This document shows positions 1-7,400 of a stretch of 11,246 nucleotides of DNA, piece by piece. Under the pieces are notes generated by a model. It made no database searches. It was not told the DNA's origin and was given only the letters and a program-made list of their open reading frames with translations. The DNA is from a bacterium. GTDB taxonomy: Bacteria; Desulfobacterota; DSWW01. The position numbers and the translations under genes are program-made. Position 1 is the stretch's first letter. The number at the start of each line of letters is the position of its first letter. The stretch covers positions 1 through 11,246 of the forward strand of contig JAUWSZ010000030.1 of the NCBI GenBank assembly GCA_030609865.1, in the 5' to 3' direction.

Positions 1-11
1 CTCTTGGCGGT

Positions 12-28
12 CTGGCATGGGAGTTGCT
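12..28 (+). promoter_or_regulatory. Candidate sigma-54 (-24/-12) promoter
   Basis: The sequence CTGGCATGGGAGTTGCT matches the sigma-54 consensus YTGGCACGRNNNTTGCW at all positions but one (T for the C of CAC). The invariant GG (14-15) and GC (26-27) are separated by exactly 10 bases, the spacing this promoter class requires. Transcription would start near base 38-40, giving a leader of about 45 bases before the first gene. Sigma-54 promoters need an upstream-bound AAA+ activator; its site would lie outside the window. This is a sequence match only. A chance match is possible, but the spacing and the position just before the operon favour it. Confidence 0.6.
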
Positions 29-72
29 TTTCACAGAATCGTGTCGGATTGGGTTGAGGGCCACGTGTATCC

Positions 73-80
73 AAGGAGGT
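73..80 (+). promoter_or_regulatory. Strong ribosome binding site of the receiver gene
   Basis: AAGGAGGT is a near-perfect anti-16S complement, four bases before the ATG at 85. It fixes the start of the first gene and suggests efficient translation. Confidence 0.85.
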
Positions 81-84
81 CAGT

Positions 85-489
85 ATGGACAAGAAAGCCG
101 AGATTCTCGTCGTGGACGATGATCCGGACATCCAGGACTCCCTGCGGATCATTCTGGAGAGCAACGACTATGCGGTCCGGACCGCAGCCAATGGTCGTGA
201 GGCCATGGAAGAACTCGAGATTCGACTGCCAGACCTGATGATTCTGGACATCATGATGGCCACTGACACCGAGGGCTTCGATCTGGCGTACAAGCTGAGG
301 GATGATCCCGCGTTCAAGAACCTGCCCATCGTGATGCTGACCTCTTTTCTCAACAAGGTCCGCGAGGAAGGACCAGGTAAGTTCGAATACATCCTGGGCG
401 AGCAGTGGCCGGCCCACTGGCTGTTGGAGAAACCCGTGGACAGCAAGAAGCTCCTGGCAAAGATCGAAGGAATCCTGGGCGAAAGCTGA
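85..489 (+). CDS. Single-domain response regulator (CheY-like receiver)
   Basis: This 134-residue protein is a receiver domain and nothing else. The acidic pocket is D11/D12, the phospho-acceptor is D55 (in LMILDIMM), the switch threonine is T86 and the conserved lysine is K116 followed by P117. The T-to-K spacing is 30 residues against about 22 in CheY, so the beta4-alpha4-beta5 region carries an extra loop of about eight residues (around GPGKFEYILGEQWPAHW). There is no DNA-binding, AAA+ or enzymatic output domain, so it should signal by protein contact or as a phosphorelay intermediate. The start is set by AAGGAGGT at 73-80. The kinase gene follows after 20 bases and is the obvious partner. 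Identification as a receiver is firm; its target is unknown. Confidence 0.93.
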   Translation: MDKKAEILVVDDDPDIQDSLRIILESNDYAVRTAANGREAMEELEIRLPDLMILDIMMATDTEGFDLAYKLRDDPAFKNLPIVMLTSFLNKVREEGPGKFEYILGEQWPAHWLLEKPVDSKKLLAKIEGILGES

Positions 490-509
490 GCTCTTCGGAG
501 GTTCACGAG

Positions 510-2483
510 ATGACGATGGACGCAACCTCCATGGAGACAGAAGAGCGATACCTGCCTGAGGATCTCAGCCGGAGAAAGCGGGTCATCCTGCGAGAGTTGA
601 GGGAAAGATCCTTCTGGTTTGTCCGACTGCGATGGTGGGTTCCTCCCTTCATTGTAGCCGGAATCCTGGCGGCCCGGCTGATGGGCGTCGAGTTTGCCAT
701 CAGGCAGGTATTGCTGGTGGCCGCGTTTGTCTTGGCTTACAACATCGTCTTTTTTGCCTTGGGCCGCCGATTCCGTGAGGAGCGCCTCCCAGAGGAACGC
801 CGCTTCCACCGCTTTGCGTACTGGCAGGTGGCCCTGGATTACGCTGCCATGTTCCTCCTCATCCACTTCACGGGCGGGGCGGCGAGCCCTCTGATCTTCT
901 TTTTTATCTTCCACATCATCTTCGCCTCGATCCTTCTTCCCCCGCGTTCGGCGTATGGTTTTTCCGTACTCGTTGTGGTCGGCATGGGACTGATTGCGCT
1001 GACAGAGTATCTCGGCTGGATTCCGCATCATCCTCTCCTGTTCCAGGGCAGATCCACCGATTTGGCTCAACAACCCTTCCACATGGTGGTGGCGTTGGGT
1101 TTTTTCGCCGCCTCGGTGTTCATCACAGCCTTTTCAACCACGGCCATCATGAGGATGCTTCGAAAACGAATCGTGGATCTAGGCGAGCTTTCTGAATCGG
1201 TATCCATCCTCAACAACAGGCTCCAATCCCTGTTCTTGATGATCCAGGCGATCGGGTCGGCCCATCGACTCGAACAGGTGCTGCCCGTTGTAGCCAGCGA
1301 GCTGGGGAGTGTGATGGAGGTGAAAGGCATTTCGGTCAAGCTCCTCAGCGACGACGGAAAATTCCTGAGATTTGCTGCTGCGTACGGCCTCCCCGAGGAG
1401 TTTACCAGTGAGAAAGAGGTGGAGGTGGAAAAGAGCCCCCTCAACCGACGCATCATTGAGGGCGAGCCTTACGTGACCGGCGAACTGACGGCAAGAGAGC
1501 TTTTCCAGTTCGGGGAGGCCCTGGCGGCAGCGCAGATTCGCTCCGTGCTCTTCGTCCCGCTTACCGTCGAGGGCCGAGTGATCGGGACCCTTGGCGCCTA
1601 CTGCGTAGACCCCGACAGGTTCAGCACCGAAGACGTGGACTTCTTCCGGATGGCTGCGGGCTTGGTGGCGATTGCCCTGGAGAATGCGCGAGCCTACGAG
1701 GCGATCGAGCAGTTCGTTCAGGAGAGGTCCTGGTACATGATGCGGGTGACGCACAACCTGCGGGCCCCCCTGGCCGCCATGCTCAGTATGATCGACGTGG
1801 TTCGAGGAGGGTATTTGGGGGAGTTGAACGACGAGCAACGAGAGTACCTCCGCCGGCTGGATCGCCGTTCACGCACCATGCTCTCCATGATCAATGAACT
1901 GATGACCCTGGCGGAGAACCGCAGCGAAAAAGGAGAGGTCGCCCGCGAGCCCGTTGACCCCGCCACGATCGCCAACCGGATTCGACGGACCTTTCAAGAC
2001 GAGGCCAAGGAAAAAGGGGTCGATTTCAAGGTGGTCGTTCCGGAGGACCTGCCGCCGATTCACGCGGATGCGGGGATGATCGAGCAAATGTTCGAGAATC
2101 TCGTTTCCAACGCCATCAAATACACGCCGGCGGAAGGGTGCGTGTGCGTGAACTTCGGGCGGGCGACCCACACGCTGCGTATCGAGGTGAGTGATACAGG
2201 AATTGGAATTTCCCAGGCGGACAGGTCAAAGGTATTCGATGATTTCTTTCGCGCAGAAAACGCCAAGGCGGTGGAGGGAGACGGTACGGGCCTCGGCCTG
2301 GCCATCGTCAAGGAAATCGTCCACAAACATGGCGGCAGGATCATGGTGGAGAGTGAAGAAGGGTTCGGTACCATCTTCGTCGTCCACCTGCCGCTTGTTG
2401 GGCAGGAGGGCGCACATCCTTCGAACCTCGCATCCGACGGCGGGGAGAACAGCCGAGGAGGAGGAGTACGCATAAACACGTAA
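510..2483 (+). CDS. Membrane sensor histidine kinase, RegB-like membrane domain plus GAF
   Basis: This is a 657-residue sensor kinase. About six hydrophobic segments lie at roughly 42-58, 65-84, 107-121, 127-145, 149-168 and 190-212. The loop between the third and fourth carries TGGAASPL (121-128), similar in sequence and place to the GGxxNPF quinone/redox motif of RegB/PrrB kinases, with S for N and L for F. A GAF domain spans about 250-395. The HisKA box contains H415 in THNLRAPL, with N where most kinases have E or D. The catalytic domain has the N box (NLVSNAIKYTP, from 530), G1 (DTGIGIS, 562-568) and G2 (GDGTGLGLAIVK, 590-601). The ATG at 510 is chosen because GGAGGT sits seven bases upstream; the frame stays open further upstream but only inside the preceding gene. 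It probably phosphorylates the adjacent receiver. The signal is inferred to be redox or quinone state, not shown. Confidence 0.92.
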   Translation: MTMDATSMETEERYLPEDLSRRKRVILRELRERSFWFVRLRWWVPPFIVAGILAARLMGVEFAIRQVLLVAAFVLAYNIVFFALGRRFREERLPEERRFHRFAYWQVALDYAAMFLLIHFTGGAASPLIFFFIFHIIFASILLPPRSAYGFSVLVVVGMGLIALTEYLGWIPHHPLLFQGRSTDLAQQPFHMVVALGFFAASVFITAFSTTAIMRMLRKRIVDLGELSESVSILNNRLQSLFLMIQAIGSAHRLEQVLPVVASELGSVMEVKGISVKLLSDDGKFLRFAAAYGLPEEFTSEKEVEVEKSPLNRRIIEGEPYVTGELTARELFQFGEALAAAQIRSVLFVPLTVEGRVIGTLGAYCVDPDRFSTEDVDFFRMAAGLVAIALENARAYEAIEQFVQERSWYMMRVTHNLRAPLAAMLSMIDVVRGGYLGELNDEQREYLRRLDRRSRTMLSMINELMTLAENRSEKGEVAREPVDPATIANRIRRTFQDEAKEKGVDFKVVVPEDLPPIHADAGMIEQMFENLVSNAIKYTPAEGCVCVNFGRATHTLRIEVSDTGIGISQADRSKVFDDFFRAENAKAVEGDGTGLGLAIVKEIVHKHGGRIMVESEEGFGTIFVVHLPLVGQEGAHPSNLASDGGENSRGGGVRINT

Positions 2484-2502
2484 GCGACAAAGGAGTGGGG
2501 AG

Positions 2503-2976
2503 ATGACTGAGGAAGAAACACTCGATCTTGCTCCGCTTGACGAGGTGCTCGAAGAGTACCGAGGACAGCGCGGTGCCGTGATTCCCGTCTTGCAGAAGGC
2601 TCAAGAAATCTATGGTTATCTGCCACCGGAGGTCCTCAAGCGGGTCGCGGAAGGGATGCGCGTGCCGATCGGTCAGATTTACGGTGTTGTGACCTTCTTC
2701 TCCCAGTTCTACCTGACCCGACGCGGCCGCCACATTGTTCGTCAGTGCGACGGGACTGCGTGCCACGTACGCGGTGCTGCCAGGATCATCGACAAGATAG
2801 AACAAGAACTCGGCGTCCGAATGGGGGAGACAACCCCGGATTACAAATGCACCTGTGAGCTGGTGTATTGCCTTGGATCCTGTGGTCTCGCACCGGTAGC
2901 GGTGGTGGATGGAAATATAGTGGGCAAGCTGGTGCCGGAGAAGATGGTCTCGATTTTACGTGATCTGGACTCGTGA
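2503..2976 (+). CDS. hoxE: NuoE/HoxE/HndA-like [2Fe-2S] hydrogenase subunit
   Basis: This 157-residue protein is the thioredoxin-fold [2Fe-2S] subunit of NAD(P)-linked hydrogenases and complex I (NuoE, HoxE, HndA, HydC). An N-terminal helical part (about 1-75) includes the family signature IYGVVTFFSQFY (59-70). The cluster ligands are C82 and C87 (CDGTAC) and C123 and C127 (CLGSC). Two further cysteines, C116 and C118, lie just before the second pair. In this family the cluster sits beside the FMN subunit and takes part in electron exchange or tuning at the NADH site. Length is normal for the family. AAAGGAG at 2489-2495 supports the ATG. It starts 19 bases after the kinase stop, so it is probably co-transcribed with it. 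The alternative names hydC and hndA apply equally; the sequence alone does not choose among them. Confidence 0.93.
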   Translation: MTEEETLDLAPLDEVLEEYRGQRGAVIPVLQKAQEIYGYLPPEVLKRVAEGMRVPIGQIYGVVTFFSQFYLTRRGRHIVRQCDGTACHVRGAARIIDKIEQELGVRMGETTPDYKCTCELVYCLGSCGLAPVAVVDGNIVGKLVPEKMVSILRDLDS

Positions 2977-3548
2977 GAGAACTGTCGCTCCACATATTGG
3001 ATGTTTTGCAGAACGCAAGGGAGGCGGGAAGCAGGGTGGTATGGTTGACCATCGATGAGAACATCGCAGAAGACAGGCTGACCATCGAAGTGAAGGACAA
3101 TGGCCCAGGCATGGAAGCAGAAGACATGAGGAAGGTCACGGATCCATTCTTTACCACCCGAACAACCCGGCATGTGGGGCTCGGGCTCCCGCTGTTTGCA
3201 GCGGCCGCCGAGCGTTGCAATGGAGGCCTGAAGGTAGAGGGCTCTCCAGGACAGGGTGTGCGGGTCATGGCCTCCTTTCAGTATGGCCACATCGACCGAG
3301 CCCCCCTGGGTGATATGACCCGCACCCTCTTGTCCTTTCTCATGGGCGAGCCCTCGTGTGATCTCGTGTATGTCCACCATCGCGATGGAGACACGTTTTC
3401 GATGGATACGCGCGTTGTGCGCAGAGAACTCGATTCGATCTCTCTTTCGCACCCGGCGGTCCGGGAATGGCTGGAGGGCTACATTTCGGAGGGTGAGGAA
3501 GGTCTCGAGGCGGTTTCAAGGATCTCACTCAGGAGCAGGGAGGTTTGA
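2973..3548 (+). CDS. Small HATPase-domain protein of hydrogenase operon
   Basis: This 191-residue protein has a GHKL/HATPase ATP-binding domain at about 1-105: an N box (LQNAREAG, 12-19, with N14 and E17), a G1 motif (DNGPGM, 42-47) and a G2-like region (TTRTTRHVGLGLPL, 61-74). There is no HisKA domain and no candidate phospho-histidine box, so it is not an ordinary sensor kinase. The C-terminal 85 residues match nothing I recognise. Proteins of this kind occur beside hydrogenase and NuoE/NuoF-like genes in anaerobes, but I know of no settled function; anti-sigma-like kinase or assembly ATPase are possibilities. It starts with GTG, and its start overlaps the hoxE stop by four bases (GTGA), which implies translational coupling. 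Its stop lies just before the HndB-like gene. Confidence 0.85.
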   Translation: MRELSLHILDVLQNAREAGSRVVWLTIDENIAEDRLTIEVKDNGPGMEAEDMRKVTDPFFTTRTTRHVGLGLPLFAAAAERCNGGLKVEGSPGQGVRVMASFQYGHIDRAPLGDMTRTLLSFLMGEPSCDLVYVHHRDGDTFSMDTRVVRRELDSISLSHPAVREWLEGYISEGEEGLEAVSRISLRSREV

Positions 3549-3550
3549 AA

Positions 3551-3931
3551 ATGCCGAAACTCAAGAGCCTTGAGGATCTGAAGAGTCTCCGCGAACAGGC
3601 CCAGCGGGACATCCAGGTCCGGCTGGATACGGGGACGCGGATCACGGTGGGAATGGGAACCTGTGGCATCGCTGCGGGGGCAAGGGAAACGATGCACGCG
3701 ATCCTGGAAGAGCTGAAGAAGAGGGACATCGAGGCGCATGTGACGACGGTCGGGTGTATCGGCATGTGCTCGCACGAACCCCTCGTGGATATCGAACAGG
3801 CAGGAAGTGCCCGCATCACGTACGGCGGGCTGAAGCCCGACATGGTGTCCCGTCTGATCGAGGAGCACCTCATCAATGGTCGCGTGGTCCATGAATGGGT
3901 CGTGGGTCGGCTGACGAGAGAAAGCGCCTAA
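3551..3931 (+). CDS. hndB: HndB-like [2Fe-2S] ferredoxin-fold protein
   Basis: This 126-residue protein has a thioredoxin-like ferredoxin fold similar to HndB of NADP-reducing hydrogenases and to the N-terminal domain of HndC/HydB. The N-terminal 30 residues are helical and charged; the core follows from GMGTCGIAAGA (35-45). Candidate ligands are C38, C69 and C73 (CIGMC). The fourth position of the usual C-x4-C pair is G43, so cluster binding is incomplete by the standard pattern; I believe this GTCGIAAGA form recurs in the family, but cannot check. ATG 3551 is preferred because GGGAGGT (3538-3544) lies six bases upstream. A TTG at 3545 is in frame but directly abuts that site. Its place between the NuoE-like and NuoF-like genes suggests an accessory redox or structural subunit of the diaphorase module. 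Confidence 0.85.
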   Translation: MPKLKSLEDLKSLREQAQRDIQVRLDTGTRITVGMGTCGIAAGARETMHAILEELKKRDIEAHVTTVGCIGMCSHEPLVDIEQAGSARITYGGLKPDMVSRLIEEHLINGRVVHEWVVGRLTRESA

Positions 3932-3945
3932 AGAGGGAGGGGCCA

Positions 3946-4410
3946 ATGGCTACGGAAGAGATGAAGGGGATCATCGAAAGGGCGATCAAGTTCGAGGAGG
4001 ACTCTTACAAGCTCTACACTTCTGCGAGCCGGCGCGTGAAGGATCCGGGGGCCAGGGCAGGCCTGGCGGAGTTGGCGGGGGAAGAGAAGAAGCACAAGGC
4101 CAAGCTGGAGGGGATGCTCGCAGGGAATCTCGACTGGGCGGTCAGCGTTGGCCGCAGGGCGAATGTGAAAGATCTCGAGATCGGGGGCCCGCTCGAGGCA
4201 AAGCCGATCACCGAACAGTCGTCCCTTCAGGACGTGCTCGCAGTGGCCATCAAACGGGAGGAGGCAACAGGCGCCTTCTATTCGCAGATGGCTGCGCTGG
4301 TGGATCCGGGTCCGGCGAAGGATCTCTTTGAGATGCTCGCGAAGGAAGAGGCCCGGCACAAGCAGTACGTAGAGAGCATTTACGAAGAGGATGTGTACAA
4401 GGAATTCTAA
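3946..4410 (+). CDS. Ferritin-like diiron protein (rubrerythrin-type, no rubredoxin domain)
   Basis: This 154-residue, strongly helical protein is a ferritin-like four-helix bundle. Two similar halves can be seen. The first has IKFEEDSYKLY (15-25) and EEKKH; the second has IKREEATGAFY and EEARH. That is the E...ExxH double pattern that binds two irons in rubrerythrins and related proteins. No CxxC rubredoxin domain is present, so it is shorter than classical rubrerythrin and would need an external electron donor. Family members reduce peroxide or handle O2 or iron. The ATG at 3946 has AGGGAGG at 3934-3940; an upstream in-frame start would overlap the preceding gene. Placed inside the hydrogenase operon, it could protect the oxygen-sensitive enzyme, but this is inference from position. 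Confidence 0.88.
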   Translation: MATEEMKGIIERAIKFEEDSYKLYTSASRRVKDPGARAGLAELAGEEKKHKAKLEGMLAGNLDWAVSVGRRANVKDLEIGGPLEAKPITEQSSLQDVLAVAIKREEATGAFYSQMAALVDPGPAKDLFEMLAKEEARHKQYVESIYEEDVYKEF

Positions 4411-4466
4411 AACTCTTGGGTGAGTCGTGCTTGAAGAGCTCATCCGGGCGACAGGAGGGACCCATC

Positions 4467-7400
4467 ATGGCAGAACCCTTGTATAGGGCCAACGTGCTGA
4501 TTTGCGGGGGTACCGGATGTACGGCCTCGGGCTCAGAGAGCGTGCTCAAAGTCATGAAGGACGAGATCATCCATCGCGGCCTGGACAAAGAGGTCCGTGT
4601 GGTTCAGACGGGCTGCCGCGGTTTCTGTGCCATGGGTCCGGTGATCATGATCTACCCCGAAGGGATCTTCTACTGCCAGGTGCAGCCTGAAGATGTGCCC
4701 CTGTTGGTCGAGGAAACCCTGGTGAAAGGGCGGGTCGTGGAACGTCTCGTCTACAAGGAGCCTGCAGAGCACAAGGCCATCGCGCACTATAGCGAGATAC
4801 CCTTCTACAAAAAGCAGCTGCGCATCGCCCTGGCAAATTGCGGCATGATCGATCCTGAGAAAATCGATGAATACATCGCCCACGACGGCTATGCGGCCCT
4901 GTCCCAGGCCATCACGGGGATGACGCCGGACGAGGTCATCGCCCAGGTGAAGGACTCGGGCCTCCGCGGGCGTGGTGGAGCAGGTTTTCCGACCGGCCTC
5001 AAATGGGAGTTTACGCGCCGTACCCCGGCTGAGCCCAAGTATGTGATCTGCAATGCCGACGAGGGGGACCCTGGCGCGTTCATGGACCGGAGCATCATCG
5101 AGGGGGATCCGCACAGCGTGATCGAGGGCATGGCAATCGCGGCCTATGGCATCGGTGCCCGGGACGGGTACGTCTATTGCCGTGCCGAATACCCGCTGGC
5201 CATCAAACGCCTTGAGGTGGCTATTGAGCAGGCAGAGTCATTGGGATTGCTCGGGGAGAATATCCTGGGGAGCGACTTCACGTTCCATCTCCATATCAAG
5301 GAGGGGGCAGGGGCTTTCGTATGCGGGGAAGAAACGGCGCTGATGGCCTCGATCGAGGGAAGGCGGGGTGAGCCTCGCCCCCGTCCCCCCTTTCCCGCTG
5401 TTTCGGGTCTCTGGGGCAAGCCCACGAACATCAACAACGTGAAAAGCTATGCGAATGTGCCCCGGATCATCCTGAAGGGATCCGAATGGTTCGCCGGGAT
5501 CGGCACGGCTCGCAGCCCGGGGACGGCGATCTTTGCCATCACCGGAAAGATAAACAACACGGGTCTTGTTGAGGTGCCCATGGGGATCACCCTGGGCGAG
5601 ATCGTTTTTGACATCGGGGGCGGAATCCCCGGCGGGAGGAAGTTCAAGGCCGTCCAGACCGGTGGGCCCCTGGGAGGCTGCCTCTCTGCCGAGCATCTGA
5701 ACGTGAAGGTGGATTTCGATTCCCTTCGGGATGTAGGGGCCGTGATGGGTTCGGGTGGGATGATCGTGGTGGACGAAGACACATGCATGGTCGAGTTCGC
5801 CAAGTTCTTCCTGACCTTTGCCACAGCGGAGAGCTGCGGGAAGTGTATCCCCTGCCGTGCCGGCGGAAAGCGCATGCTCGAGATCCTGACGCGGATCTGT
5901 GAGGGGAATGGCCGGATGGAGGATCTCGACCAAATCCGGAAGATTGCCGCAGGCATGGAATCAGGCGCCCTGTGTGCGCTGGGCCAGCTCACGCCTGGGC
6001 CGGTGATGTCAGCCCTTCGCTATTTCGAGGACGAATTCATCGCGCACATCGAGGATAAACGATGCGAGGCCGGCTCCTGCCAGGCGCTGGCTCCGGCCCG
6101 GTGCCTGAATGCCTGTCCGGCAGGTGTGGATGTTCCCAACTATGTGAGCCTTGTGGCAGAGGGGAGATATGGGGAGGCCCTGGAGGTGCATCGCGAGCGA
6201 AACCCCTTTGCCATGATCTGTGGCCGCGTCTGCCCGGCCTTCTGTGAGAGTCGATGTCGCCGGGGCGACATCGATGAGCCGGTCGGAATCCGCGCGATCA
6301 AGCGATTCATGGCGGACCACGAGGCAGGACAACCTTGGACGCCTGACCGATTCGGGGAGCCGAAACAGGAAAAGGTGGCCGTGGTGGGTTCCGGCCCGGC
6401 AGGCCTGACTTCGGCCCTGCGCCTTGCCCAGATGGGATACCCGGTGACCGTGTTCGAGGCCCTGCCCGTACCGGGAGGGATGATGGCGGTGGGCATCCCG
6501 GAATATCGACTCCCGCGTGATGTCCTGAATCAGGAGATCGACAACATCCGGCGGGCAGGTGTGGAGATTGTCTGCAACAAGGCACTGGGACGCGACTTTA
6601 CCGTGGACGATCTCATGAACGGTCAGGGGTACAAGTCGATCGTCCTGGCCATCGGCGCCCACAAGGGCATGCGGCTCGGCATCCCCGGGGAGGACAGGGG
6701 AGGGGTCTACGAGGGCATCGACTTCCTGCGCGAAGTGGCACTCGGCAAGGTGCCGGACATGACGGGCAAACGTGTCGCAGTGGTGGGAGGGGGCAACGTG
6801 GCGATCGACGCTGCGCGTACCGCCTTGCGTCTGGGCGCCTCCGAGGTACACGTGATCTACCGCCGCACTCGCCAGGACATGCCTGCCTACGGAGACGAGA
6901 TCGAAGCCGCCGAGCAAGAGGGGGTCATCTACCACTTCCTCTCCAACCCGGTGCGGGTGCTGGGCCCTGCCAAGGTTACTGCGATCGAGGTACAGCACCA
7001 GGAATTGGGGGAGTTCGACCGGAGCGGCCGCCGCAGGCCGGTTCCGGTGGAAGGGTCCGAGTTCCCTCTGGCCGTGGATCTTCTCATCCCGGCCATCGGG
7101 CAGCAACCCGACAGCGCATGCGCGGACGGAGCGGGGATTGAGATCAACCGAAACGGCACCTTGAAGGCAAGCAAGGAGCTGGCTACCTCGAGACCGGGTG
7201 TGTTTGCTGCAGGGGATGCCGTGTCCGGCCCGGCTTCTGTGGTCGAGGCCGTGGCACACGGAAACCGGGTGGCCAGGGTTGTGGATGCCTACCTGCGTAC
7301 GGGGGAGATCGAGAGTTTTGTTTCTCGACTGGATGTTCACCTCCCAGCCCTCACCTGTGTCATGGAGGATTACGGTGAGACCGCCCGGATCCGGCCCGTG

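Noticed and set aside
405..509. Upstream extension of the histidine kinase frame into the receiver gene
   Set aside because: The extension overlaps the receiver coding region by 85 bases and lacks a ribosome binding site, while ATG 510 has GGAGGT at the right distance.
2973..3548. Second sensor histidine kinase
   Set aside because: It has ATP-binding motifs but no HisKA domain, phospho-histidine box or sensor region.
4416..4466. TTG start 17 codons upstream for the HoxF-GltD fusion
   Set aside because: No good ribosome binding site precedes it. AGGAGG at 4453-4458 lies properly before ATG 4467, after which the [2Fe-2S] domain starts at once.
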